From: Verrucomicrobiota bacterium
GTDB taxonomy: Bacteria; Verrucomicrobiota; Verrucomicrobiia; Opitutales; UBA2995
Length of the DNA: 59,769 nt
Direction of reading: 5' to 3'
Assembly (NCBI GenBank): GCA_027622555.1
Contig: JAQBYJ010000026.1
Span: 1-59,769 of the forward strand
In this document: positions 1 through 9,434 of the stretch, piece by piece
Numbering within the stretch: position 1 is the stretch's first letter
Layout: every line of letters starts with the position of its first letter
The notes under the pieces: generated by a model
Database searches by the model: none
What the model was told of the DNA's origin: nothing
What the model saw: only the letters and a program-made list of their open reading frames with translations
Position numbers and translations under genes: made by a program

Positions 1-548
1 AAAACCATCATTTAGCACTTGCTCCATGACACAGTTGCTCCTGTTGGAGAAAAGAAAAACTTAACCACCTGTCTCCGCCAAGGCTACGCCACGGCACGGC
101 GGAGTGCACTGAGACACGGAGAAAAAGCATAAATGGTTATTCCCACATTCCCTCAGTCCTCTAGCGAAGCGGGGTTCCTCCTGTCTTGGCCTGAGCAATC
201 TCGAAGGGTTCAAAGCGTTTTCCTAAGGACCTGCTTTCAGTTTTTTGCGTAATTCTGCGCATTTCGTAGTTAAACAATTTTCTTAGAAGTTTCTTAACCA
301 CGAATCAGAAGGTAGGGACTGGTCGCCGAGTCCGATATGCTGAAAGCTTGGTTCGTGCATTACCAATCAACTTAAAAGATGCCAAGCTGGGGCTTCCGCC
401 TCCTAAGACATGCGGCGCGACGTATCCGCCTAATTCAAATACTGCGAAACAAGTGGCGTTCCCGGGGGGAATGCAGTTTCCAGGCGCCGTTGAATAGGAG
501 TTCGACAAAACTACCCTTTCGAAGCTAAAACACAGCTTTTCAAACAAT
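1..548. other. Non-coding stretch with dispersed repeat
   Basis: I see no supportable gene here. Bases 71-100 match 12491-12520 exactly, and the flanks also resemble that second copy, so the left part is a dispersed repeat. A second CTTAACCACGA-like stretch near 293-305 resembles the repeat start. Bases 305-530 form a separate block with an open frame on the minus strand, but its composition does not look like a real protein. The start of the first gene follows immediately and no promoter is obvious. Confidence 0.6.
71..100. repeat. 30-base dispersed repeat, copy 1
   Basis: This 30-base stretch is identical to 12491-12520. In this copy the arms CTCCGCC and GGCGGAG can pair as a 7-bp stem. 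The surrounding text (CTTAACCACC, GAGACACGGAG) resembles the intergenic repeats common in Verrucomicrobia and Planctomycetes genomes that give rise to spurious ORFs. It contains no gene. Confidence 0.75.
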
Positions 549-2831
549 ATGCCCCATAAACTGCTCCTATCACTTTTTTTTCTCCTAACACCTTTCGCTG
601 TGGCACAGCAGCGCGAAGCCTGGACGACTTCGAATATCCACGGTTCACCCGAGCCCCCTCCTCCTTATGTAGCTGAAGCTGTCTGGCCGCATATCACGTT
701 TGACGATCCGCTCGACATGACCTTACTCGATTCGGAGGACAGACTCTTTATCACCGAACGCGACGGGAAGGTGTTGTCCCTGCCAGCCGATCTTCGAGCT
801 CGCCCCGACCAGGCTGATTTGATGTTCGATGCCCATGGAATGATCCCTGATTTACTGCGTCTGCTCGGTTTGGAGTTTCATCCGGATTTTGAAAACAATC
901 GACAGCTTTACCTTTATTACGCGCTCAACACCACGACGAACAACAAGTTCGAGCTGGTGCTGAGTGAGTTCACCATGGATGCCGATTGGAAGCTGGTTCC
1001 CGGAAGCCAAAAGGTGTTTCTCCATTTTCCAGCCAGTGGACACACAGGCGGCGATATCCAGTTTGGACCTGACGGGATGCTCTACATACCCATCGGCGAC
1101 CTGACCCCACCTTCTCCACCCGATGCCAATCTCTCGGGTCAAAATCTAAGCCACATCGCATCCAAGATTCTTCGTATCGATATCAATCGCGAGGACCCTG
1201 GACTGCCTTACCATATTCCGGAGGACAATCCGTTTGTGAATCTTCAGGGTGCTCGTCCGGAAATCTGGGCCTATGGGTTTCGCAATCCCTGGAAGCTGTC
1301 GTTTCATCCCAGTACCGGTGATCTCTGGGTTGGCGATGTCGGCTGGGAGATGTGGGAGATGGTATACCGCGTCGAAAAGGGTGGCAATTACGGTTGGTCC
1401 ACCATGGAAGGTCCCATACCGACCAATGGAGGTCAGGACAACGGCCCCTCACCGATCAGTCCCCCGGTTGCTGCTTATGATCATGTTCAAGGGGCCTCGG
1501 TTACGGGCGGCTATTTCGTAACCAGTCCCCGCATACCCGAGCTCCAGGGAAAATACATCTATGGCGACTATGTAACCGGCAAAGTCTGGGCTCTGGATTG
1601 GAACGGCGAAAAGCTCGTCAGCAACCGAGAGATCGCCGATACGCGCCAAGCCATCGTCACCTTTGGTCAGGACAAGCAGGGAGACCTGCTTTTTGTAAAG
1701 CTTGCGCAAAAAACCAGTCTGCAACGCCTGGTGCCCAATCCTGCCAAAGACAGGTCGGATGATTTCCCGACCCAACTGAGTAAAACTGGAATCTTTACAA
1801 ACGTTGCAACCGGGGATGCCGCCAAAGGTGTCTACGATTTCAAAATCCACTCCCCCATATGGCTCGACGGTTACGACGCTGACTACTGGGTGGCCATGCC
1901 AGATAAAACAGGCATTTCAACGCTACTGGATGAGCGTCGAGGTTCCCCGGTGTTTAATTACTCCAAACCCAAAGACATGGTGCTTGCCAAAACCATCCAC
2001 AAAGACGGCCACAAAGTGGAAACCCAAATCCTGCACTTCGATGGTTACTGGAAAGGCTACAGTTACCAGTGGAATAAAAAACAAACCGATGCCACACTCG
2101 TCCGTAAGGAAGGCCTCGATACAACCGTTTCGGGCAAACCTTATCGCTTCCCCGGCCGCGATGAATGCATACGCTGCCATGGCAGTAATTTCAATCGACC
2201 CCTTGCCTTCTTTCCCGGTCAGATGAATCGCGATGGCCAATTGGAGAAATTCCAGTCGCTTGGAATTGTAGATGATGTATTTGTAGATATAGCCAAATCG
2301 CTCCCCCTCACCGATCCAAAAGATGAGACCCAACCCATAGAGCTGCGGGCCCGGTCCTGGCTTCACTCCAACTGTTCCCACTGCCACAAAGTTTCAGGGG
2401 GTTCGGGCCTAACCAATCAAATGAATTCAGCCGTGCCGACTTCCAGGATGGAACTTATAGGCTACCAACCCTATAAAGGTTATTTCGGGCTGGAAGGTGC
2501 ACCGCAGATTGATCCCGGCGATCCCTACAACTCTATTCTGTACTACCGGATTGCCACCAAGGCCGCTGGACATATGCCGATGGTGGGAGCCAAGACGATT
2601 GATAAGGCTGGGGTTCAAGTCATTCATGACTGGATACTCTCGATGGATCCAATGGCAGAACGGACGAAACTCTCCACATCCCCCAAGAACGTCCAAGAGG
2701 CTCTCGCGCTCTACCACGCTATACAGTCTGGTGACTTGTCGGAGAAAAAAGCCAAACTAGCCATTGCCAATTGCATGAAATCCACCGACCCTTTTGTGAT
2801 CAATCTCTTCGTTGGATTTGAATTTAATTAG
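549..2831 (+). CDS. Exported GSDH-like propeller protein with C-terminal cytochrome c region (copy A)
   Basis: The 760-residue protein starts with a signal peptide (MPHKLLLSLFFLLTPFAVAQ), so it acts outside the cytoplasm. Residues about 45-390 resemble the glucose/sorbosone dehydrogenase beta-propeller, with HTGGDIQFGPDGMLY and YGFRNPW. Two heme-binding CxxCH motifs lie at residues 540-544 (CIRCH) and 609-613 (CSHCH). The arrangement resembles the HNE_0200-type family of conserved proteins. An oxidoreductase that passes electrons from a sugar-like substrate to its own heme is a reasonable inference; substrate and cofactor are unknown. It lies 11 bases before a close paralogue. Copy A has VKLAQKTSLQ near residue 380 where copy B has LDYPNDNRLY, so that propeller strand has diverged. 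No strong ribosome binding site precedes the ATG. Confidence 0.8.
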   Translation: MPHKLLLSLFFLLTPFAVAQQREAWTTSNIHGSPEPPPPYVAEAVWPHITFDDPLDMTLLDSEDRLFITERDGKVLSLPADLRARPDQADLMFDAHGMIPDLLRLLGLEFHPDFENNRQLYLYYALNTTTNNKFELVLSEFTMDADWKLVPGSQKVFLHFPASGHTGGDIQFGPDGMLYIPIGDLTPPSPPDANLSGQNLSHIASKILRIDINREDPGLPYHIPEDNPFVNLQGARPEIWAYGFRNPWKLSFHPSTGDLWVGDVGWEMWEMVYRVEKGGNYGWSTMEGPIPTNGGQDNGPSPISPPVAAYDHVQGASVTGGYFVTSPRIPELQGKYIYGDYVTGKVWALDWNGEKLVSNREIADTRQAIVTFGQDKQGDLLFVKLAQKTSLQRLVPNPAKDRSDDFPTQLSKTGIFTNVATGDAAKGVYDFKIHSPIWLDGYDADYWVAMPDKTGISTLLDERRGSPVFNYSKPKDMVLAKTIHKDGHKVETQILHFDGYWKGYSYQWNKKQTDATLVRKEGLDTTVSGKPYRFPGRDECIRCHGSNFNRPLAFFPGQMNRDGQLEKFQSLGIVDDVFVDIAKSLPLTDPKDETQPIELRARSWLHSNCSHCHKVSGGSGLTNQMNSAVPTSRMELIGYQPYKGYFGLEGAPQIDPGDPYNSILYYRIATKAAGHMPMVGAKTIDKAGVQVIHDWILSMDPMAERTKLSTSPKNVQEALALYHAIQSGDLSEKKAKLAIANCMKSTDPFVINLFVGFEFN

Positions 2832-2842
2832 ACCCACCCTTT

Positions 2843-5122
2843 ATGCCCCGAATACTCCTGATACTCCTGCTCCCCATCCTCACAACGCACGCCTGGTCTG
2901 CAGACCGTGAGGCGTGGACGACTTCAAAGATCGTGGGTTCGCCGGAACCGCCGTTGCCTTACAAGAGCGAAGCTATCTGGCCGCATATTACCTTTTCGGA
3001 AGCCGTGGACATCAGCTTATTGGATTCGGAGAAGCGATTATTTATCAGCGAAAGAAAAGGCAAGATCTGGTCCTTACCGGCAGACATGAATGCCAGTCCT
3101 GCGAAGGCGGATCTCTGCAGCAACTTGAATCTTATAGTTCCCAATCTGGGAGCTATATACGGGCTGACTTTCCATCCGAATTTCAAAGAGAACCGGCAGT
3201 GCTTTCTATTTTATACGATTAGTTCTCGTGGCGAAGATTCTGAATCCAGAGTTAGCAGATTCCTGCTGGATAAAGCCCTGAAACTCATCCCCACCAGCGA
3301 GGAAATAATCATTACGACAGGCGCGGGTGGTCACAATGGAGGGGACATGCATTTTGGTCCTGACGGCATGTTGTATTTTACCGTGGGCGATCTGGCTCCT
3401 CCCTCTCCGCCGGATCCGGAAAATGCCGGTCAGGACATGACTAACCTGGCCTCGACCCTTGTCCGCATTGATGTGGACCACCAGGACGCCGGCCTGGCTT
3501 ACCGCATTCCGAAGGATAATCCATTTATCAATGAGGAAGGAGCACGCCCGGAAATCTGGGCCTACGGTTTTCGCAATCCCTGGAAATTTTGTTTCAAACC
3601 CGGCACGGACGAAATCTGGCTCGGCGATGTTGGTTGGGAAATTTGGGAAATGGTTCATCGCGTCCAAAAAGGTGGTAACTATGGCTGGTCGATTATGGAA
3701 GGCCCTGCGCCTCTCAAACCGGATCAGAAACAGGGACCCACGCCGATCTCTCCTCCCATCGCTTACTACCCGCACACGCTGGGTGCCTCCTCCACAGGCG
3801 GTTACTTTGTCACCAGCCCCAGGCTTCCCGAACTTCAAGGCGCATATATTTACGGCGACTATGTAACCGGTAAAGTCTGGGCATTGAATTGGGATGGCGA
3901 ACGCGTCACCAGCAACCGCATTATCGCAGACACCCGGAAGCAAATCGTCAGCTTCGGTCAGGATAATAAAGGAGACCTGCTCTTTCTTGACTACCCGAAT
4001 GATAACCGTCTCTACCGGCTGGTTCCCAACACGGAAGATCAAGAAATGGACAACTTCCCCAAACAACTGAGTGATACCGGCCTGTTTACCGAGTTAAGCA
4101 AGGAGACCCCGTCACCCGGCGTTTACCCTTTTTCAATCAATGCGCCTACCTGGCAGGATCGTTTTGAATCGAGGTATTGGATTGGCCTGCCGGGCAAAGG
4201 TCGCATGGACGGCGTTATTGCCATGCGCAACGAGCTTCCGTTACTCAGCTACGACAAACCCATCAATACCGTTTTAGCGAAAACCATCCACAAAGACGGG
4301 CACAAAGTGGAAACCCAGATCCTTCACTTCGATGGTTACTGGAAAGGCTATAGCTACCAATGGAATGATGCGCAAACAGATGCTCAGCTGGTGCAAAAGG
4401 ATGGACTGGAAACAACGATCAAAGGTATGCCCTACCGCTTCCCCAGCCGGGATGAATGCGTGCGTTGCCACGGTAGTAACTTCCATCGCCCGCTGGCATT
4501 TCTACCGGGTCAGTTGAATAAAGGAAATCAACTTAAACAGCTCCTTGAGCTAGGACTCGTTAATGAAACATTTAAAACGATGGCGGCCAGAGAATTGCTG
4601 GTTAATCCCTATGACGAAAGCAGATCGATCGAACAAAGAGCACGCTCCTGGATCCATTCCAACTGCTCCTTCTGCCATCGTGTTTCCGGAGGTGCAGGCG
4701 TTACTTCGATGATGAATGCGACCGTGCCCAACGACCGTATGCGCCTGCTCCATTCCACACCCGAAAAGGGAATGTTTGGTATGAACGAAGGACATCTCAT
4801 AGACCCGGGAAATCCTTACAACTCCATCCTTTACTATCGCATCGCGACAAGGGCTGCCGGGCACATGCCGATGTTTGGGGCAAAAACCATGGACAAGGAA
4901 GGCATTCAGGTGGTGCACGACTGGATACGATCCCTCAATGCTGCCGCTCCTGTTCCCAAGTCAACCCTCGCACCTCAAAATGTGGAAGATGCATTGGCAC
5001 TTTACCATCGGATCCAGTCCGGTGAGCTGTCCAGAGAGGAAGCAGAAAAAGCAGTGGCAGCGTGTTTGAAATCGACCGACCCCTTTGTGATCAATTTGTT
5101 TGCGGGGTTTGAGATGAATTAA
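2843..5122 (+). CDS. Exported GSDH-like propeller protein with C-terminal cytochrome c region (copy B)
   Basis: The 759-residue protein is a tandem paralogue of the gene just upstream, alignable end to end, with long identical blocks such as AKTIHKDGHKVETQILHFDG. It has a signal peptide (MPRILLILLLPILTTHAWS), a GSDH-type propeller and two heme motifs at residues 539-543 (CVRCH) and 608-612 (CSFCH). The C-terminal ends are also alike (KSTDPFVINLFAGFEMN here, KSTDPFVINLFVGFEFN in copy A). The gap of 11 bases suggests a shared transcript. The role is probably periplasmic oxidation coupled to a c-type heme; I cannot name the substrate. Confidence 0.8.
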   Translation: MPRILLILLLPILTTHAWSADREAWTTSKIVGSPEPPLPYKSEAIWPHITFSEAVDISLLDSEKRLFISERKGKIWSLPADMNASPAKADLCSNLNLIVPNLGAIYGLTFHPNFKENRQCFLFYTISSRGEDSESRVSRFLLDKALKLIPTSEEIIITTGAGGHNGGDMHFGPDGMLYFTVGDLAPPSPPDPENAGQDMTNLASTLVRIDVDHQDAGLAYRIPKDNPFINEEGARPEIWAYGFRNPWKFCFKPGTDEIWLGDVGWEIWEMVHRVQKGGNYGWSIMEGPAPLKPDQKQGPTPISPPIAYYPHTLGASSTGGYFVTSPRLPELQGAYIYGDYVTGKVWALNWDGERVTSNRIIADTRKQIVSFGQDNKGDLLFLDYPNDNRLYRLVPNTEDQEMDNFPKQLSDTGLFTELSKETPSPGVYPFSINAPTWQDRFESRYWIGLPGKGRMDGVIAMRNELPLLSYDKPINTVLAKTIHKDGHKVETQILHFDGYWKGYSYQWNDAQTDAQLVQKDGLETTIKGMPYRFPSRDECVRCHGSNFHRPLAFLPGQLNKGNQLKQLLELGLVNETFKTMAARELLVNPYDESRSIEQRARSWIHSNCSFCHRVSGGAGVTSMMNATVPNDRMRLLHSTPEKGMFGMNEGHLIDPGNPYNSILYYRIATRAAGHMPMFGAKTMDKEGIQVVHDWIRSLNAAAPVPKSTLAPQNVEDALALYHRIQSGELSREEAEKAVAACLKSTDPFVINLFAGFEMN

Positions 5123-5217
5123 ACCTCATTCGAGTTCCGTATAAATCGAATGAAGCGTATCCCGGTCCTAGATTTTCGCTGGGTTGACTAAAGAGCATTA
5201 ATCGTAATTTTCATTGT

Positions 5218-5574
5218 ATGGCACTCAATGTACTCGGAACTGATTTAATCTCATGCAGCGAATCACCCAGAACCGGGTTTTTCAGAACAGGGAAATGTGA
5301 TACCTGCGCAGAAGATGTGGGGATGCACACGATTTGCGTTCAGGTAAATGACGAATTCCTGAAATTCAGTGCTGAGCACGGAAACGATTTGTCTACCCCT
5401 ATGCCGGAATACCAGTTCCCGGGTCTGGTAGCCGGTGACTTTTGGTGCCTTTGCCTCGGACGTTGGATCGAGGCGCATCAAGCCGGGGTCACCGCCAAGG
5501 TAAAACTGGAAGCGACGCATATCTCGGTCACGGAATTTGTAGACGTAGAGGTGCTCCAGGCATCGGCGGTTTAA
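5218..5574 (+). CDS. DUF2237 family protein
   Basis: The 118-residue protein matches my memory of the DUF2237 family over its full length: a start like MALNVLGTDL, an ISCSESPRTGF stretch, CDTCAEDVGMHTICV, then GNDLSTPMPEYQFPGL and GDFWCLCLGRW. Conserved cysteines lie near residues 13, 27, 30, 40, 77 and 79. The function is unknown; the cysteine pattern could suit metal binding or redox chemistry. There is no signal peptide, so it is cytoplasmic. An overlapping minus-strand frame (5263-5520) is a shadow. A short inverted repeat (CATTCGA/TCGAATG, 5128-5153) lies between the upstream gene and this one. Confidence 0.8.
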   Translation: MALNVLGTDLISCSESPRTGFFRTGKCDTCAEDVGMHTICVQVNDEFLKFSAEHGNDLSTPMPEYQFPGLVAGDFWCLCLGRWIEAHQAGVTAKVKLEATHISVTEFVDVEVLQASAV

Positions 5575-5710
5575 AAATAGGACAGCACTGGCTTTCCTTC
5601 CAGTTTCTCAGCACAAAACGGGTGTTCACAATTATTGGCGTCGGACCCATGCTATTTTAAAACTCGAATCTGGGCTTTCCAAAAAGAAATCACCAACTAA
5701 GGTTTTTCCC

Positions 5711-7804
5711 ATGAAACGGATACCCCAATCTCATTTTCTTCGCTGTCTTCGGATACCCTTATGCGCATTTCTTTTTATGATTAGTCAACTCGTTGCTCAA
5801 GAAGACCCCTACATCTGGATGGAGGAGGTCGAAAGCGAGAAGGCACTGGCCTGGGCCAAGGAAATAAGTGATTCCACGACGGCTGAGTTGGAGGCGGTGC
5901 CTGAGTTCAGCGACATTCAGGAAACGCTTATTGAAATTTATAACTCCAAAGACCGGATTCCTGATCCCGCCTTTCGCGGAAATTGGATCTATAATTTCTG
6001 GCAAGATCCCGACCATGTTCGTGGGATCTGGCGAAGAACTACGCTTGAAAGTTTCAAACAAATCTCACCCGAGTGGGAAACAGTCCTGGATATTGATGCG
6101 CTGGCAAAAGCTGAGGAAGAGAATTGGGTGTGGAAGGGAGCCACATTCCTACAACCGGAAGGCCGTCATGGCATGGTAGAATTGTCCCGCGGCGGGGCGG
6201 ACGCAACGGTGATTCGTGAATTCGATGCGGTGGATAAAGCTTTCGTCAAAGATGGTTTCTACCTGGAAGAAGCAAAGTCGAGGGTTTCCTGGTACAATGA
6301 AAACACTTTACACGTAGGCACGAATTTTGGCGAAGGCTCTTTGACGGATTCCGGTTATCCAAGAATTACCAAACTATGGAAACGCGGCAAACCACTGAAG
6401 AAAGCCTCCACGGTTTTCGAGGGTTCTGTTGGGGATGTGGCGGTAGGTAGCTACAGTGCGCATACGCCCGAAGGCCGATTCGACCTGGTGTATGTCACAC
6501 CAGAGTTTTTCAAAGGCACCAATTACATCAAACTGGGCAAACGACTAGTAAAACTGGATATTCCAGACGATGCGAAACTCGAAGGTATTTATAAAGAAAA
6601 GCTGCTGATCTATCTGCGTTCCGATTGGACCCTGAGTGGCAACACCTATCAGGGAGACTCCCTCCTGGCAATTCAACTGGACCGCTTTCTGCAAGGGAAC
6701 CGGAGTTTCGATATTCTCTTCGAACCCAAGCAACGAGTGGCCTTCAACCAGATAGCCACCACGAGGGACCACCTCATTTATTCGACCTTGGACAATGTGA
6801 GAAGCCGCCTTTATCGCTTGAAATATTCCGATGGTTTGTGGATTGAAGACGAAATTGAACTACCTGGACTAGGAACGGTTAGTCTCGGAAGCACCAATGA
6901 GTCGAACAACAGCTTCTTTTTCACCTATACCGATTTCAAGACTCCTTCCAGCCTCTACCTGGTGGAAGACGGCGGAAAGCCCCAAAAGCTAAAGACCTCA
7001 CCTTCGTGGTTTGACGCCAGCGGGGTGACGGTGGTGCAGAATGAAGCCGCCTCCAAAGACGGCACGAAGATTCCTTACTTTCTGGTTACACCTCAAGGCT
7101 TCAAAGCCGATGGCAACCACCCGACTCTGCTCTACGCCTATGGAGGATTTGAAATATCTCAAAAGCCTCAATACTCGGGCTCCAATGGGACAGCCTGGAT
7201 TGAAAGAGGTGGAGTTTATGTACTGGCCAATATCCGCGGAGGCGGTGAATTCGGGCCCAAGTGGCACCGCGCGGCGATGCAGGAAAATCACCAGAACAAC
7301 TTCGACGACCTGATCGCGGTGGCAGAAGATCTGATTGCCCGCAAAATTACTTCGCCCGAACATCTCGGAATTCAGGGAGGCTCCCAGGGCGGATTACTTG
7401 TGAGCGGAGCTTTCACCCAACGCCCGGACTTATTCAATGCGGTTGTGAGCGCTGTCCCACTGGTTGACATGAAGCGCTTCAATAAGCTGTTGGCTGGTGC
7501 CAGCTGGATGGCTGAATATGGGAATCCGGATACAGACGACTGGGAGTACATGAAACTTTGGTCCCCCTACCAAAACCTGGATCCCAAGAAAGACTACCCC
7601 AAGGTTTACTATTGGACTAACACCCGCGACGACCGTGTCCATCCGGCCCATGCACGAAAAATGGTTGCACGCATGCAGGAATACGGGAAGCCGGTTTATT
7701 ATTATGAAAACACGGAAGGTGGACACGGCGGTGGTGCCAACCTGAACCAACGAGCTTACACCGCGGCCTTGTCCTATGCGTATCTCTGGATGATGTTGCG
7801 GTGA
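5711..7804 (+). CDS. Secreted prolyl oligopeptidase family protease (S9A)
   Basis: The 697-residue protein has a signal peptide ending near SQLVAQ and then the DPYIWMEEVESEKALAW opening typical of prolyl oligopeptidases. An N-terminal seven-bladed propeller is followed by an alpha/beta hydrolase domain from about residue 450. The catalytic triad is visible: Ser558 in GGSQGG, the Asp pair 640-641 in RDDRVHP, and His672 in EGGHGGGAN. The length is normal for the family (about 700). The predicted role is cleavage of short proline-containing peptides in the periplasm or outside the cell. The gene stands alone; a palindromic repeat follows its stop. Confidence 0.9.
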   Translation: MKRIPQSHFLRCLRIPLCAFLFMISQLVAQEDPYIWMEEVESEKALAWAKEISDSTTAELEAVPEFSDIQETLIEIYNSKDRIPDPAFRGNWIYNFWQDPDHVRGIWRRTTLESFKQISPEWETVLDIDALAKAEEENWVWKGATFLQPEGRHGMVELSRGGADATVIREFDAVDKAFVKDGFYLEEAKSRVSWYNENTLHVGTNFGEGSLTDSGYPRITKLWKRGKPLKKASTVFEGSVGDVAVGSYSAHTPEGRFDLVYVTPEFFKGTNYIKLGKRLVKLDIPDDAKLEGIYKEKLLIYLRSDWTLSGNTYQGDSLLAIQLDRFLQGNRSFDILFEPKQRVAFNQIATTRDHLIYSTLDNVRSRLYRLKYSDGLWIEDEIELPGLGTVSLGSTNESNNSFFFTYTDFKTPSSLYLVEDGGKPQKLKTSPSWFDASGVTVVQNEAASKDGTKIPYFLVTPQGFKADGNHPTLLYAYGGFEISQKPQYSGSNGTAWIERGGVYVLANIRGGGEFGPKWHRAAMQENHQNNFDDLIAVAEDLIARKITSPEHLGIQGGSQGGLLVSGAFTQRPDLFNAVVSAVPLVDMKRFNKLLAGASWMAEYGNPDTDDWEYMKLWSPYQNLDPKKDYPKVYYWTNTRDDRVHPAHARKMVARMQEYGKPVYYYENTEGGHGGGANLNQRAYTAALSYAYLWMMLR

Positions 7805-7864
7805 TCCACCTCGGGTATCCATTGAAATTCAAATTTGCCTACGAAAGCATGAATTGCTTTCTTG

Positions 7865-7932
7865 TGTAGGAGCTTCTTTAGCTGCGATTGTTATACGATA
7901 TCATCCGGTTCGCAGCTAAAGCAGCTCCTACA
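7865..7932. repeat. REP-like palindrome A
   Basis: Two 23-base arms (7865-7887 and 7910-7932) are inverted repeats with 22 of 23 positions matching, around a 22-base spacer. The arm begins TGTAGGAGC and contains TTTAGCTGCGA. It lies between the protease stop and the sulfatase start, and an in-frame upstream ATG of the sulfatase (7888) falls inside its spacer. Palindrome B at 13461-13531 has the same opening and spacer size. Confidence 0.85.
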
Positions 7933-7953
7933 TTTTTCACCCTAAAATATCCA

Positions 7954-9423
7954 ATGAAAATTCTCCGTTTAAAGCTCCTGCTCTTTCTTCTACCCTGCTC
8001 CTTTCTTCTTGCTGATTCCCGCCCCAACATACTGTGGATCATTATCGATGACATGTCGGCGAATTTCTCTTCCTACGGGGAGACGTTGATAACAACGCCA
8101 CATGTCGACAAGTTGGCCGAGAATGGAGTCAAATTTACCAAGGCCTTTGTTACGGCACCGGTATGCTCCACCAACCGTTCGGCCTTCATAACAGGGATGT
8201 ATCAGACCTCGATTGGGGCCCATCAACACCGGAGCGGACGCGGGGAACTCAAGATTAACCTTCCAAATGGAATACGTCCTATTCCTGAGCTATTTCAAGA
8301 GGCTGGTTATTATACTGCGATCACGGGTTGGCCCAGCAAGAGCCGCACTACGATTGGAAAAACCGACTACAATTTTGAATGGGATAAAGCCATGTACGAG
8401 GGAGCCGATTGGTCCAAACGAAAGGAGGGTCAGCCATTCTTTGCACAAGTGCAGCTACCCGGAGGCAAGCATCGGGGTGGCGACCTCGAAGGCAGCAGGA
8501 AGTTCGTAGCACAGTTTGAAAAGTTGATTGGAAAAAAGACGAACCCGAAAGACGTAAGCTTGCCTCCCTACTATCCCAGAGATCCGGCTCTGCTGGAGGA
8601 CTGGGCGGCTTACCTGGATACGGTTCGCTACACCGACCACTTTGTCGGAGAAATAGTTCAACGCCTTAAAGACGAAGGAGACTATGAGAACACCGTGGTG
8701 CTTTTTATGACCGACCACGGGATAAGCCATGCGCGGGGAAAACAATTCATGTACGAAGAAGGACTGCATGTGCCTCTCGTGGTTGCTGGTCCGGGCATCA
8801 AGCCTGGACAGGTTCGAGACGACCTGGTCGAGCACATAGACATCGCTGCCCTCTCGTTGGGATTGGCGGGAATTGATATTCCAAACTACATGCAGGCGAA
8901 AGATATCTTAAGCAAAAGTTACAAGAAACGGTCTGTCATTTTTGCGGCCAGAGACCGCTGCGACGAGACCGTGGAGCACCTGAGAGCCGTCCGTAGCGAT
9001 CGTTACAAATACATTCGCAACTTTCTTGACCAGCGGCCGCATATGCAACCCAACCGCTACAAAGATAAAAAAGACATCGTAATAGCTTTGAGGACAGCCC
9101 ATGAAAACGGTTCCCTGACTGAGGTGCAGGATAGAATCTTTAATCCGACCCGCCCGAAGGAAGAACTCTACGATTTGAAAAACGACCCGTTCGAAATCAA
9201 CAATCTAGCAGACGACCCCAAGCATCAAAACCGCTTATTAAAATTCAGAAAACAATTGGAAAGCTGGATGAAAGAAACCAATGACCACGGTCCCGAATCC
9301 GAGGCGATGTACGACAGCGACATGGCGGTCTACACAAATTCCAGGAATGAAGATCCGGAGGCCGGAGAAACCCTCGTTCGCAATATCGCTACGATGAAAC
9401 AGTGGGCCGCAGAAGGTAAGTAG
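7954..9423 (+). CDS. Exported sulfatase (SGSH/N-sulfoglucosamine-type)
   Basis: I place the start at the ATG at 7954, because the protein then opens with a signal peptide (MKILRLKLLLFLLPCSFLLA) and an earlier ATG at 7888 lies within a palindromic repeat. The 489-residue protein has the sulfatase N-terminal metal motif (PNILWIIIDDMSANFSSYG). The signature Cys71 sits in CSTNRSAFITGMYQT; the usual CxPxR motif has Thr in place of Pro. Later motifs include FMTDHGISHARGKQFMYEEG and ELYDLKNDPFEINNL. The family hydrolyses sulfate esters or sulfamates after conversion of Cys to formylglycine. The likely substrates are sulfated glycans (inference). The PaiB-like gene begins 11 bases after the stop. Confidence 0.85.
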   Translation: MKILRLKLLLFLLPCSFLLADSRPNILWIIIDDMSANFSSYGETLITTPHVDKLAENGVKFTKAFVTAPVCSTNRSAFITGMYQTSIGAHQHRSGRGELKINLPNGIRPIPELFQEAGYYTAITGWPSKSRTTIGKTDYNFEWDKAMYEGADWSKRKEGQPFFAQVQLPGGKHRGGDLEGSRKFVAQFEKLIGKKTNPKDVSLPPYYPRDPALLEDWAAYLDTVRYTDHFVGEIVQRLKDEGDYENTVVLFMTDHGISHARGKQFMYEEGLHVPLVVAGPGIKPGQVRDDLVEHIDIAALSLGLAGIDIPNYMQAKDILSKSYKKRSVIFAARDRCDETVEHLRAVRSDRYKYIRNFLDQRPHMQPNRYKDKKDIVIALRTAHENGSLTEVQDRIFNPTRPKEELYDLKNDPFEINNLADDPKHQNRLLKFRKQLESWMKETNDHGPESEAMYDSDMAVYTNSRNEDPEAGETLVRNIATMKQWAAEGK

Positions 9424-9434
9424 TTCCATCCTTC

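Noticed and set aside
305-547. Minus-strand open frame of 80 codons before the first gene
   Set aside because: It starts one base from the next gene's ATG on the other strand, has an odd composition and lies in a block that looks like a repeat; no family resemblance.
3206-4066. Long minus-strand frame (286 codons)
   Set aside because: It is fully antisense to the second propeller-cytochrome gene, which has clear family motifs on the plus strand.
5128-5153. CATTCGA/TCGAATG hairpin as a terminator
   Set aside because: The stem is short, the loop is 12 bases and no T run follows.
5263-5520. Minus-strand frame of 85 codons
   Set aside because: Antisense to the DUF2237 gene, which has the better evidence.
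7888-7953. Upstream start of the sulfatase
   Set aside because: The codons lie in palindrome A and would destroy the signal peptide arrangement.
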